From: Halobaculum sp. CBA1158
Lineage (GTDB): Archaea > Halobacteriota > Halobacteria > Halobacteriales > Haloferacaceae
Direction: 5' to 3'
Assembly (NCBI RefSeq): GCF_021431925.1
Contig: NZ_CP090371.1
Coordinates: 2,046,001 to 2,110,000, forward strand
DNA: 64,000 nucleotides
The notes beneath the pieces are model-generated. The model saw nothing but the letters and a program-made list of their open reading frames with translations. It had not been told where the DNA came from and did no database searches. The position numbers were made by a program, and so were the translations under genes. Every line of letters starts with the position of its first letter. The stretch's first letter is position 1. This document shows positions 25,714 to 34,147 of this stretch, piece after piece.

Positions 25714-26808
25714 ATGAACACGCGCGACCTCTCGGCGAACGCGCCGTACGTCCCCGGCAGGGGCGTCGAGGAGGTGGCCCGCGACCTCGGGCTCGATCCC
25801 GACGACCTGGTGAAGCTCTCCTCGAACGAGAACCCGCACGGCCCCTCGCCGAGGGCCGCCGAGGCCGCGAGGGCGGCGACCGAGGAGGCGCACGTCTACC
25901 CGAAGTCCGCGCACGCGGACCTCACCGAGCGGCTCGCGAGCGAGTGGGACCTCGCGCCCGAACAGGTGTGGGTGAGTCCCGGCGCGGACGGCGCGCTCGA
26001 TTACCTCTCGCGGGCGATGTTGGATCCCGGTGACCGGGTGCTCGTTCCCGATCCCGGCTTCGCCTACTACCCGATGAGCGCCCGGTACCACCACGGCGAG
26101 GCCGCGACGTATCCGCTCCGGAAGGCCGACGGCTTCGCACAGACCGCCGACGCGGTCCTCGACGCCTACGACGGCGAGCGGATCGTCTACGTCACCACCC
26201 CCCACAACCCCACCGGCACGGAACTCCCGCGGGAGGAGCTTCGCGCCCTGCTCGCGGGCGTCGACGAGGAGACGCTCGTCGTCGTCGACGAGGCGTACGG
26301 CGAGTACGCCGAGACCCCCTCCGCGGCGGACCTGCTCGACGAGCACGAGAACGTCGCCGTCACGCGGACGTTCTCGAAGGCGTACGGCCTCGCGGGCCTG
26401 CGGATCGGCTACGCGCTCGTCCCCGAGGCGTGGGGCGAGGCGTACGCCCGCGTGAACACGCCCTTCGCGGCCAACGCCGTCGCGCTCGACGCCGCACTCG
26501 CCGCGCTCGACGACGACGAGCACGTCGAGCGAACGGTCGAGACGGCCCGGTGGGCCCGGGAGTACATCGCCGACGAACTGGACGCGCCGACGTTCGACAG
26601 CGCCGGCAACTTCGTCCTCGCCGAGGTCGGCGACGGGGCGGCCGTCGCCGAGCGCGCACAGGAACGGGGCGTCATCGTCCGCGACACCGGCTCGTTCGGC
26701 CTGCCCGAGTGCGTCCGGATCTCCTGCGGCACCGAGGCCGAGACCCGCGAGGCCGTGGCGACGCTGAACGAGGTGCTCGCGGACCTGGAACGCGGGGCCG
26801 AGGCGTGA
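25714..26808 (+). CDS. hisC: Histidinol-phosphate aminotransferase
   Basis: 364 residues, fold-type I PLP aminotransferase. It converts imidazole acetol phosphate and glutamate to histidinol phosphate. Landmarks are the N-terminal LSSNENPHGPSP, the PHNPTGTELP loop, VVVDEAYGEYA, and the PLP lysine Lys222 in TFSKAYGLAGLRIGY; the substrate-phosphate segment VRISCGTEAE is near the C-terminus. No other his gene is nearby, as is usual in haloarchaea where his genes are scattered. Its stop overlaps the next gene by 4 bases (GTGA). Confidence 0.93.
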   Translation: MNTRDLSANAPYVPGRGVEEVARDLGLDPDDLVKLSSNENPHGPSPRAAEAARAATEEAHVYPKSAHADLTERLASEWDLAPEQVWVSPGADGALDYLSRAMLDPGDRVLVPDPGFAYYPMSARYHHGEAATYPLRKADGFAQTADAVLDAYDGERIVYVTTPHNPTGTELPREELRALLAGVDEETLVVVDEAYGEYAETPSAADLLDEHENVAVTRTFSKAYGLAGLRIGYALVPEAWGEAYARVNTPFAANAVALDAALAALDDDEHVERTVETARWAREYIADELDAPTFDSAGNFVLAEVGDGAAVAERAQERGVIVRDTGSFGLPECVRISCGTEAETREAVATLNEVLADLERGAEA

Positions 26809-27434
26809 CGGGCGCGAGCGACGGAGCCGACGGCGGCCGAAGCGACGACGATCGCGGCGGCGACGGCCGCGATTCGGACGACGATCACGGCGGCGACGGC
26901 CGCGATGCGGACGGTAGCCCCGTCCACCGCCTCGCGGTCACGGGTACCCCCGGAACCGGGAAGACGACGGCGACGGACCTGCTCGCCGGCGAGCGAGAGG
27001 TCGAGGTGGTTCACCTCAACGACCTGATCCGCGAGGAGGGACTGTACGCCGAGCGCGACGAGGAGCGCGACTCCCTGGTCGCAGATCTGGACGCCGTCGC
27101 CGACCGCCTCGGCGACTGGACGGGCGTCGTCGACTCCCACCTCGCGCACCACCTCGACGCCGACCGCGTCGCCGTCCTGCGGTGTCGACCTGACGTGCTC
27201 GAGCGGCGGCTGATCGAGCGCGGAGAGGGCGAGGCGAGCGCGCGGGAGAACCGCGAGAGCGAGGCGCTCGACGTGATCCTCGGCGAGGCGGTCGAGCGGT
27301 TCGGCGAGGAGCGGGTGTACGAGATCGACACGACCGACCGCGACGCCGAGCGGGTCGCGGCCGAACTGGGCGGCGTGCTCGACGGCGACCGCGAGCCGTC
27401 GGCCGGCGAGGTCGACTTCGTGGAGTACCTATGA
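26805..27434 (+). CDS. Adenylate kinase of the AK6/Fap7 type with repeat-expanded N-terminus
   Basis: 209 residues counted from the GTG that overlaps the hisC stop. The P-loop VTGTPGTGKTTA lies near residues 46-57, followed by the HLNDLIREEGLY segment and the VDSHLAHHL and CRPDVLERRL motifs of the AK6/Fap7 group, linked to nucleotide balance and small-subunit ribosome maturation. Family members normally begin within a few residues of the P-loop. Here about 40 Asp/Gly/Arg-rich residues precede it, encoded by two 33-bp tandem units (26844-26909). No better start codon exists near the P-loop, so the extension seems real. The next gene overlaps by 4 bases. Confidence 0.85.
   Translation: MTGASDGADGGRSDDDRGGDGRDSDDDHGGDGRDADGSPVHRLAVTGTPGTGKTTATDLLAGEREVEVVHLNDLIREEGLYAERDEERDSLVADLDAVADRLGDWTGVVDSHLAHHLDADRVAVLRCRPDVLERRLIERGEGEASARENRESEALDVILGEAVERFGEERVYEIDTTDRDAERVAAELGGVLDGDREPSAGEVDFVEYL
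26844..26909 (+). repeat. Two tandem 33-bp units inside the adenylate kinase-like gene
   Basis: Units at 26844-26876 and 26877-26909 differ at only two bases and encode an Asp/Gly-rich duplicate in frame. This looks like a recent slippage or unequal-crossover duplication. Confidence 0.8.
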
Positions 27435-28048
27435 CGCTCGACGGACTCAGACCGCTCGCGGAGAAGGGGCTGTCGCCGTTCGTCCGCGCGGCCGACGGGC
27501 TGGGACTGTCCCCCGACGGCGTGAGCGCGCTGGCGTTCGTCTGCGCCGTCGCCGCGGGCGTCGCGTTCGGGCTCGCACCGCCGGCGGAGGCCCCCCTGTT
27601 CTACGTCGCGGGCTCGGCGCTCGTGTTCGCGAACGGCTGGCTCGACCTGGTCGACGGCGCGCTCGCGCGAGCGCAGGGCACCGACTCCTCCGGCGGCGAC
27701 CTGCTGGATCACGTGCTCGACCGCTACGCCGACATCGCCGTCATCGTCGGACTCGCGGCCGGGATCGGTCGATACGGGCTCGGGCTCGCGGCGGTGACGG
27801 GCGTGTTGATGACCTCGTATCTCGGCACGCAGATCCAGGCGGTCGGCATCGGCCGCGAGTACGGTGGCCTGCTCGGGCGTGCCGACCGCCTCGCGCTCGT
27901 GGGCCTCGTCGGCGTCGTCGCCGCCGCGGTCCCCCGCCCGCTCGTGGCGGGCCTCGGCGCGGTCGGCCTGCTGCTCGCGCTGTTCGCGGTCGTCGGTCAC
28001 CTTACCGCTATACAGCGGTTCTGGGGCGCGTGGAGCGATCTGAATTGA
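27431..28048 (+). CDS. CDP-alcohol phosphatidyltransferase family membrane enzyme
   Basis: 205 residues with about six membrane helices. The family signature DLVDGALARAQG followed by GGDLLDHVLD matches D-x2-D-G-x2-A-R-x8-9-G-x3-D-x3-D, with the first Asp near residue 72. Such enzymes transfer a phosphorylated alcohol onto CDP-archaeol; archaetidylinositol phosphate or archaetidylglycerol phosphate synthase are the likely options. Its ATG overlaps the stop of the adenylate kinase-like gene by 4 bases (ATGA), so it is the last gene of the hisC operon. Confidence 0.88.
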   Translation: MTLDGLRPLAEKGLSPFVRAADGLGLSPDGVSALAFVCAVAAGVAFGLAPPAEAPLFYVAGSALVFANGWLDLVDGALARAQGTDSSGGDLLDHVLDRYADIAVIVGLAAGIGRYGLGLAAVTGVLMTSYLGTQIQAVGIGREYGGLLGRADRLALVGLVGVVAAAVPRPLVAGLGAVGLLLALFAVVGHLTAIQRFWGAWSDLN

Positions 28049-28145
28049 CGGTCGCGACGCCCCTCGACCGCTCGCCCTCTCAGCTGCTCGACCCCCGGAC
28101 CTCGGGCGTCGCCTCGGCGCGGGCGCGGGTCGATCCCTGACGAAC

Positions 28146-28152
28146 GTTTTTG
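28146..28152 (+). promoter_or_regulatory. TATA-like box of the DUF7504/CHAT operon
   Basis: GTTTTTG centred about 27 bases before the ATG at 28176, the spacing of a leaderless promoter. Confidence 0.5.
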
Positions 28153-28175
28153 TTCTCCCGTGCGGATGCGGGTGT

Positions 28176-28916
28176 ATGAACGGTATCACGGGCCACCGAG
28201 GCGAGCGATCGGAGCTCACTCGTGGCTCGCCGTCGACGCTGTCGGCGGCGCTCGCCCGCCTCGACGACGGGTGTTGCGTGCTCGTCACCGGCGACGTGCC
28301 CGACGACGCCTACCAGCTGGCGGCGTCGCGCTACTTCGGCGAACCGGACCGCGAACGCCGACGCGTGCTCGCGCTCACGCGGGGCGCGAACGACGACGAC
28401 GCCTGGCTTCCCGACGGTGTCGACGCGGCCGACGACGACGCCGCGGTGATCCACGTCGACGACCCGGCCCGCGACCCGACGGACGTTCGGCCGGGAAGCG
28501 CGGATCCGGACAGCGTGGATCTCGACGATAGCGACGACACCTCGGCCGACGAACTTCGGGAGCGACTCTTCGACGCCGTCGATCGATTCGCGGACGCGGA
28601 CGGTCGACTCGAACTCCGCGTCGGGGTGTACCGCGTCGACACGCTGTGTGCGACCCTGGGCAGCGATACGACCCGTGAACTCCTCCGCGATCTGGCGTCG
28701 GAGACGCGTGATCGCGGCGGGATGGCTCACTTGCACCTCCCGCGGTCCAGCGGGGATCGCCCGCGCGACGACCCCGTCGTCGACGACGTCGCCGCCGCGC
28801 TCGGCGAACATCTCGACGTGATCGTCGAGCTCCGGTGCCGCGAGCGCGCGTCGGGCCCCGAGGAGCGCTGGCACATCCTCGGATGGGGTCGGACCGAGTG
28901 GAACTCCCTCCGGTGA
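28176..28916 (+). CDS. DUF7504-like protein with degenerate P-loop fold
   Basis: 246 residues, acidic and soluble. The segment GCCVLVTGDVPDDAYQLAAS has the strand-loop-helix look of a RecA/KaiC-like core, but the loop has no GKS/GKT, so nucleotide binding is probably lost. Later strands (RRRVLALTRG, LELRVGVYRV, GGMAHLHLP, LDVIVELRC) fit the same fold. I recall this as the haloarchaeal DUF7504 family; function unknown. The stop is 4 bases before the ATG of the CHAT-like protease gene, so they form an operon and probably act together, perhaps with this protein sensing or regulating the protease (inference). Confidence 0.75.
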   Translation: MNGITGHRGERSELTRGSPSTLSAALARLDDGCCVLVTGDVPDDAYQLAASRYFGEPDRERRRVLALTRGANDDDAWLPDGVDAADDDAAVIHVDDPARDPTDVRPGSADPDSVDLDDSDDTSADELRERLFDAVDRFADADGRLELRVGVYRVDTLCATLGSDTTRELLRDLASETRDRGGMAHLHLPRSSGDRPRDDPVVDDVAAALGEHLDVIVELRCRERASGPEERWHILGWGRTEWNSLR

Positions 28917-28920
28917 CCAC

Positions 28921-31278
28921 ATGGACGGACGACACCGCGGAGACTCCCGGCGACTCGACGACGACCCCGACGACGCGCTCGTTCGACTCGAGCCGGGAGC
29001 CGCCGCCGCCCCCGGCGCGTACGACATCGTCGACTCCGTCGAGGAGGTCCGGCTCCCCATCGGGATGGCGACCGACGACACGAGGGGAGTGACGACCGCC
29101 CGGCGCGTCGACGCGGCCGACCGCTTCCCCGCGCCGGTCGACGGCACCTGGGCCGTGGACGCGACGGCGGTGACGCCGCTTTGCACCGCCGACGTGTACG
29201 TGCGCGCCCCCGACAACACCGTGGTCGCGACCGCGACTGCGGAGGCTCCGGCGCGGGTGCCGGCCGGCCCGCACGTGCTGGAACTGTCGACGGCCCCCGT
29301 CAAGACGTACGTCCGCGTGGTCGGTCCGGCGCGCGTCTCCTACGCCGATCGCTACCCGCGAGTCTCCGTCAAGGATCCGACCGACGCCGACGACCGCTTC
29401 GACGGTATCGCCGCCGACGGCGACGGGTACGCGGCCTCCCACGACGGCGCGGACCCCGCCGGCGACGGCGCTCGGATCCTGCTCGGGGCGCGCTCGCGGC
29501 GGATGTCGCCCCCGGGCACCGTCACCGTTCCGGACGGCCCGGCGGGAGTGGCGCAGGCGATCTCGACGTTCGGCTCCGCGCTGGCGACGACCTCCCCCGA
29601 GCGGTCGTTCCCGACGCTCAGGGGGCACCCGCCGCTGATCGAGCGGGGCGAGAAGTTCGACGCGCCCCGGTTCGTCGAGCGCGTCGACACCGGCGTCACC
29701 CTGGGACTCCCGTTCGAGTACGGCGCGCTGTACGCCGCGACGCCGCTGGCGTTCTATCTCTCGGCGACGATCGAGGAGAGCGACCGACCGTATCTCCGGG
29801 CCGGCGAAATCAGACGCGACCTACCCTCCGACCCGGACGCGCTCTCGGAGGCGCTCTCGGCGTTGCTTCGACATTGCTTCACGCTGGATTGTGCCACCCG
29901 TGCCTGTGCTGTGGGGCTGTACGACGTGGAACTACGCGTTCACGAGGTGCTGACCGAGCGGCTCGACCCGCCGTGGGAGGAGTGGTACGAGGCGTCGCTG
30001 GCCGAGCGGACGGGGCAGTACCTGACTGTGCCGACGACGGCGACGCTCGACTGCCTCGACTGGCCGCACACGACCGACGTGGCTCCGGCCGCGGAGAACG
30101 TCTCGATTCTCCCGTTCCTCGCCTCCGACCTGTCGGCGGTCCGCTCGCCCGCTCCCGAGCCGGAGACGACCAGCGACGGCGACGTGGTAGAGCTGAACGA
30201 GTTCGTTCGCGCCTCTCGCGACGCTGTGTCCTCGGCCGCGCTCACCCGCAGCGCCGGCGAGGGCGACCCGACCGTCGTCGGAATGCTCCCGACGGCCGAC
30301 GCCCTCGGCGACGGTCGCGCGCCGACGACGCGCGGGCCGACCCAGAACGCGACCGACGACAGCGACCGGGTCGTCACCCCCCGCGAGGCCGACAGCATCG
30401 CGCAGTCGTGGGTCGGCCCGGGCTTCCCGATGCGGGCGGCCAAGCCGACCGTCGAGGCGTACCGCCGCCGCCTCGACCGCACGCCCGCCGAGGACCTCAC
30501 CATCGGCGTCACCGTCGTCTGCAACGACGAGGCGATGGTCGACGAGTTGGGCGACACCTACGGCTTCCGGGATCACGTCACCTTCGACATCCGCGAGGAA
30601 CTCGACCTCACCGTCGCTGAGCTTCGCGACCTGCTCGCCGAGGACCACGACTTCTTCCACTACGTCGGCCACGTCGACGAGCGCGGCATGGAGTGCGCCG
30701 ACGGCTTCCTCGACCTCCGGACGCTCGAGTCGACCGGCGTCGACGCGTTCCTCCTGAACGCCTGTACCTCCTACCGACAGGGGATGGGACTGGTGGAGGC
30801 GGGCGCGCTCGGGGGGGTCGTCTCGCTGACGGACCTCCCGAACTCGCTCGCGACCCGGGTCGGCCGGGACCTGGCGCGACTGTTCGACGCCGGCTTCCCC
30901 CTGTATGCGGCTCTCGACGTGGTGGGGACCGGCCCGTTCGCGGGGAACGCGTACAGTATCGTGGGGGATCCGTTGGTGCAGTTGTGTCAGTGTGCGAGTG
31001 GTACACCACATGTGGTTCAATTCGGTTCTTACGATGATGACGTGTTTGAGTTCGTTCCGAAATACTACACGACAAGACCGTTCGGTATGGGGACAATGTC
31101 AAATGCCCATTTTGACCCGGGAGAAGTGCAGTATATATCAAGTGGAACCGGAGATACTATTCGTATTGCTAAATCGGAATTAGAATCGTCATTCAGCCTC
31201 GGTAATTCACCGATACAGATACAAGGAGAAATCTACTGGTCGAGCGAAGTGGACTTGACAGATGTGTTAGAAACTTAG
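28921..31278 (+). CDS. CHAT-like (caspase-fold) cysteine protease with variable C-terminal tail
   Basis: 785 residues, no signal peptide. The region 560-690 has the caspase/CHAT layout: a strand ending HDFFHYVGH with His584, then VDAFLLNACTSY with Cys615, then ALGGVVSLTDLPN and FAGNAYSIVGDPLVQL, where CHAT domains typically end near a GDP. His584/Cys615 would be the catalytic dyad. The first 550 residues are an uncharacterised mixed alpha/beta region with a beta-rich start (about 40-130). From about residue 690 the DNA turns sharply AT-rich and the protein becomes beta-rich and aromatic (FGSYDDDVFEFVPKYY). CHAT proteases act in programmed death, in CRISPR-linked and other defence, and in separase-like cleavage. 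The target here is unknown. Confidence 0.8.
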   Translation: MDGRHRGDSRRLDDDPDDALVRLEPGAAAAPGAYDIVDSVEEVRLPIGMATDDTRGVTTARRVDAADRFPAPVDGTWAVDATAVTPLCTADVYVRAPDNTVVATATAEAPARVPAGPHVLELSTAPVKTYVRVVGPARVSYADRYPRVSVKDPTDADDRFDGIAADGDGYAASHDGADPAGDGARILLGARSRRMSPPGTVTVPDGPAGVAQAISTFGSALATTSPERSFPTLRGHPPLIERGEKFDAPRFVERVDTGVTLGLPFEYGALYAATPLAFYLSATIEESDRPYLRAGEIRRDLPSDPDALSEALSALLRHCFTLDCATRACAVGLYDVELRVHEVLTERLDPPWEEWYEASLAERTGQYLTVPTTATLDCLDWPHTTDVAPAAENVSILPFLASDLSAVRSPAPEPETTSDGDVVELNEFVRASRDAVSSAALTRSAGEGDPTVVGMLPTADALGDGRAPTTRGPTQNATDDSDRVVTPREADSIAQSWVGPGFPMRAAKPTVEAYRRRLDRTPAEDLTIGVTVVCNDEAMVDELGDTYGFRDHVTFDIREELDLTVAELRDLLAEDHDFFHYVGHVDERGMECADGFLDLRTLESTGVDAFLLNACTSYRQGMGLVEAGALGGVVSLTDLPNSLATRVGRDLARLFDAGFPLYAALDVVGTGPFAGNAYSIVGDPLVQLCQCASGTPHVVQFGSYDDDVFEFVPKYYTTRPFGMGTMSNAHFDPGEVQYISSGTGDTIRIAKSELESSFSLGNSPIQIQGEIYWSSEVDLTDVLET

Positions 31279-31415
31279 GGACCCGCAGTTGCGCTCACGT
31301 TAGCCGCCACCGCACTTCCCGCGCTCGACAGCAACAGGACGAGCGTGAACAGCGCGCCCATCATCCGCGGGTGCTCGGACAGCCATGCCGACATCGTGGT
31401 GTCGCTTTCGGACAT
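31275..31415 (-). CDS. DUF7503-like small membrane peptide
   Basis: 46 residues: an N-terminal MSESDTTMSAWLSEHPRMMG, one membrane helix (GALFTLVLLLSSAGSAVAA) and a short Ala/Thr tail. It reads convergently with the CHAT-like gene and the two stop codons overlap. The form (acidic start, SEHPRMMGALFT, small-residue-rich helix) matches what I recall as the haloarchaeal DUF7503 family, which goes with DUF7504. An AT-rich GATATATTG lies about 35 bases upstream. A single-pass peptide of this size could anchor or inhibit a partner, or act as a membrane toxin; none of this can be read directly. Confidence 0.8.
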   Translation of the reverse strand: MSESDTTMSAWLSEHPRMMGALFTLVLLLSSAGSAVAANVSATAGP

Positions 31416-31445
31416 CGTACATGCGTCATGACTTGGTTTTTGAAT

Positions 31446-31454
31446 CAATATATC
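31446..31454 (-). promoter_or_regulatory. TATA-like promoter of the DUF7503-like gene
   Basis: GATATATTG on the minus strand, centred about 35 bases before the start codon, in an AT-rich patch shared with the divergent mbf1 gene. Confidence 0.5.
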
Positions 31455-31569
31455 TGAAAGATTCTGATATCAGCGAACGCGAACCAACTATCGATACGTA
31501 GAGTATAAAAATAAGTCGTCACAACGGAGTGGCGCACGATTTATCCCTCGGTGCGCGCTACCGGTCGGT

Positions 31570-32088
31570 ATGCCCCAGTGTGAGATGTGCGGTGCCGAGA
31601 AGGCGTCGCTCACCACCACGAAAGTCGAGGGCGCGGAGTTGGAGCTTTGCGGCGACTGCTCGGACTTCGGGACCGAGGTCCGCACCGAGAGCTCCTCGTC
31701 GGCGTCGACGAAGTACTCGACGTCCTCCTCGGGGTCGTCCGACTCCTCCTCCTCGTCGAGTTCTTCCTCGTCGTCGTCACAGCGCCGCCGCGACATGTTC
31801 GACGACATGGAGGCGGTCGCGTCCGACTACGACGACCGCATTCGGCAGGCCCGCGAGGCCACCAGCATGAGCCAGGAGGACCTCGCGAAGGACATCAACG
31901 AGAAGGCCTCCGTCATTCGTAAGCTGGAGCGCGGCGACATCCTCCCCTCTGACGACGTGCAGGCGAAACTCGAGAAGAAGCTCGGCATCTCGCTGGTCGA
32001 GGGGAAAGACGTCGACGACGCCGACTGGGAGAGCACCTCTTCGGGGAGCATGACCCTCGGCGACGTGGTCAAGCGCAACGACGGCTAA
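31570..32088 (+). CDS. Multiprotein bridging factor 1 (aMBF1)
   Basis: 172 residues. An N-terminal zinc ribbon (CEMCGAEK, CGDCSDFG) is followed by a serine-rich linker with a run of twelve Ser near residues 59-72, then the conserved Cro-type helix-turn-helix (IRQAREATSMSQEDLAKDINEKASVIRKLERG). This is the archaeal MBF1 architecture: a cytoplasmic transcription or ribosome-associated factor. The Ser run is longer than a linker needs and is encoded by mixed TCC/TCG/AGT codons, so it is not a simple DNA repeat. The gene is monocistronic. Confidence 0.92.
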   Translation: MPQCEMCGAEKASLTTTKVEGAELELCGDCSDFGTEVRTESSSSASTKYSTSSSGSSDSSSSSSSSSSSSQRRRDMFDDMEAVASDYDDRIRQAREATSMSQEDLAKDINEKASVIRKLERGDILPSDDVQAKLEKKLGISLVEGKDVDDADWESTSSGSMTLGDVVKRNDG

Positions 32089-32159
32089 CGTTCGCCGCAA
32101 ACGAATAACGTTCGCCGCGAACAAAGCGACTTTTCGCCCCCCGGCGCGTGCTGTGTCGT

Positions 32160-32819
32160 GTGACCGACTCCGACACCCTGATCCTCGTCAACCTCAAGGC
32201 GTACCCCTGCGATCCCGTCGCGGTCGCGGAGGCGTGCGCGAGCGTCGCCGGCGACACCGGCGCGCGGATCGCCGTCGCCCCGCAGGCGGCCCACCTCGCG
32301 GCCGTCGCCGACACCGGCGTCGAGACGTGGGCACAGCACGTCTCGCCGGTCGAACACGGCAGCCACACCGGGTCGACGCTCGCCGAGGCCGTCGCCGACG
32401 CGGGCGCGACGGGAACGCTGATCAACCACTCCGAGAACCGCCTGAAGCTGGCCGACATCGACGCCTCCCTGGCCGCCGCCGAGCGCGCCGACCTGGAGAC
32501 GGTCGTGTGCGCCAACAACCCCGCGCAGTCGGGCGCGGCCGCCGCGCTCGGTCCCGACGCCGTCGCCGTCGAGCCGCCCGAACTCATCGGCGGCGACGTG
32601 TCGGTCGCGAGCGCCGACCCGGCGATCGTAGAGGACTCCGTGGCCGCCGTCGAGGCCGTCGACGCCGACGTGGACCTGTTCTGCGGCGCGGGCGTCTCGA
32701 CCGGCGAGGACGTGGCCGCCGCCGGCGAGTTGGGCGCGACGGGCGTGCTGCTCGCCTCCGGCGTCGCGAAGGCGGACGACCCCGAGGCGGTGCTTCGAGA
32801 CCTCGTGTCCGGGCTGTAA
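32160..32819 (+). CDS. tpiA: Triosephosphate isomerase
   Basis: 219 residues from the GTG giving [15 protein letters not shown]. Catalytic residues of the archaeal short TIM are present: Lys13 in VNLKAY, His90 in LINHSE and Glu138 in [11 protein letters not shown]. It interconverts dihydroxyacetone phosphate and glyceraldehyde 3-phosphate in central carbon metabolism. The length matches archaeal TIMs, which are about 30 residues shorter than bacterial ones. A GACTTTT element lies 30 bases upstream of the GTG. Confidence 0.96.
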   Translation: MTDSDTLILVNLKAYPCDPVAVAEACASVAGDTGARIAVAPQAAHLAAVADTGVETWAQHVSPVEHGSHTGSTLAEAVADAGATGTLINHSENRLKLADIDASLAAAERADLETVVCANNPAQSGAAAALGPDAVAVEPPELIGGDVSVASADPAIVEDSVAAVEAVDADVDLFCGAGVSTGEDVAAAGELGATGVLLASGVAKADDPEAVLRDLVSGL

Positions 32820-32823
32820 GCGA

Positions 32824-33186
32824 CTACTCCCGCGTGCGGTTCTGTTCGCGCTCGGCCCGCTCGTCGATCTCCCGGAGCGCCTGCTCCTGCTCGCTCCGGG
32901 TGATCCCACCGGCCTCGGCGAAGCGACCCTCGTACTGCCAGTCGGGCACGAGTGACCAGCCGTCGCCCTCGTCGCCCTCCCCGCTCTCACTACCGGGGGC
33001 ACCCTCGCCACCGAAGACACGGCCCCTCACGATCGTCCGGAGTCGGGCGACCAGGAGCACCGCGACCAGCGCGATCGTCGCCCCGGCGATCGCGATCCCG
33101 GCGCGCTCGTCGACGGTCCAGAGCACGGAGGCGACGATCGGGGCGACGAGCAGCGACACGAGGGCCAGCGCGACGGCTCGACGCAT
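32824..33186 (-). CDS. Small two-helix membrane protein, function unknown
   Basis: 120 residues from MRRAVALA. Two N-terminal membrane helices (about 3-25 and 30-47) are followed by a cytoplasmic tail with WSLVPDWQYEGRFAEAGGITRSEQEQALREIDERAE. The tail looks like the short domain of haloarchaeal membrane proteins of unknown role. It is convergent with tpiA (5 bases apart). A TTTTGC element about 28 bases upstream supports the start. Confidence 0.7.
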   Translation of the reverse strand: MRRAVALALVSLLVAPIVASVLWTVDERAGIAIAGATIALVAVLLVARLRTIVRGRVFGGEGAPGSESGEGDEGDGWSLVPDWQYEGRFAEAGGITRSEQEQALREIDERAEREQNRTRE

Positions 33187-33284
33187 CAGTCCACGGTAGA
33201 CGCGATGGGGCAAAAGGCGTACCGCCGAGCGCGCTCGGTCCGAATCCGACCGGACCGGCGTTCTCGCTCCGAGACGAACGAGAG

Positions 33285-34022
33285 CTACGCTTGGCGCACG
33301 TCGTGTTCGAGGACGCCGACGCCCTCGACCTCGATTTCGACCCGATCGCCGTCCGAGAGCGGGCCCACGCCGGCGGGCGTCCCGGTGGCGACCACGTCGC
33401 CGGATTCCAGCGTCAGGTACGTCGTGATCTCCTCGACGAGTTCGGGGATGGAGAACATGAAGTAGTCGCGCGAGGACGACTGCTTCGTCTCGCCGTTCAC
33501 GCGGAGTTCGACCCCGGCGTCCGCGGGGACGTGTTCGGAGTCGGCGATGCAGGGGCCGATCGGCGCGGAGCCGTCGAACGCCTTACCGCGGACCCAGTTT
33601 TGCTCCTGGTTCTGGTCGTCGCGGTTCGACACGTCGTCGAGGCAGGTGAAGCCCGCGACGTAGTCCATCGCGTCCTCGGCGGCGACGTTGCGCGCCTGCT
33701 CGCCGATCACGAACGCGATCTCGGCCTCGTGGTCCACGCGCTCTTTCCCGGCCGGGAGGGTGACAGTCGAGTGGGGGTCGGCGACCGAGTTCGGGGGCTT
33801 CAGGAACAGCAGCGGCCGGTCCGGGACCTCGTTGCCGAGTTCCTCCGCGTGGTCGGCGTAGTTGCGACCGACGCAGACGATCTTGGACGGCTCACACGGC
33901 GCGAGCAGGTCCACGTCGTCGTCCGCCGCGTCGAACGCCTCGCCGGCGGCGGTGACGACGCCGTCGTCGTAGGTACCCGTCCGGACGGTTCCCGCGGGAT
34001 CGCGGATCCGAGCGTAGCGCAT
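33285..34022 (-). CDS. Fumarylacetoacetate hydrolase family protein
   Basis: 245 residues. The FAH C-terminal-domain fold is evident: KIVCVGRNYADHAEELGN, FLKPPNSV, the metal ligands in VDHEAEIAFVIG, the DVSNRDDQ loop and the KAFDGSAPIGPC segment, ending GDVVATGTPAGVGP. Such enzymes hydrolyse or decarboxylate 2,4-dioxo acids from aromatic or oxaloacetate breakdown (fumarylpyruvate hydrolase, oxaloacetate decarboxylase and acylpyruvase are all possible). The substrate cannot be assigned. A TATA-like element lies about 27 bases before the start. Confidence 0.9.
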   Translation of the reverse strand: MRYARIRDPAGTVRTGTYDDGVVTAAGEAFDAADDDVDLLAPCEPSKIVCVGRNYADHAEELGNEVPDRPLLFLKPPNSVADPHSTVTLPAGKERVDHEAEIAFVIGEQARNVAAEDAMDYVAGFTCLDDVSNRDDQNQEQNWVRGKAFDGSAPIGPCIADSEHVPADAGVELRVNGETKQSSSRDYFMFSIPELVEEITTYLTLESGDVVATGTPAGVGPLSDGDRVEIEVEGVGVLEHDVRQA

Positions 34023-34147
34023 TACCGGAGCGTCGGTCGGCCGGCGTTTAGGCGTTGTGAGACCGGCGAGGCGGACGGGTCGCCGAGCGGTACCGGCCGT
34101 CGGCGTCAAGAATCGAATGCGGACCGCGTGGAGCCGGATCGGCCGGC

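Noticed and set aside
25585-26523. Extension of the zinc-ribbon gene to an upstream start overlapping hisC
   Set aside because: The added part is antisense to hisC and has no protein-like features; the ATG at 25584 starts sensible sequence.
31681-31790. The serine-coding run in the bridging factor as a microsatellite
   Set aside because: Codons are mixed and the underlying DNA is not a clean tandem repeat; it is a low-complexity linker.
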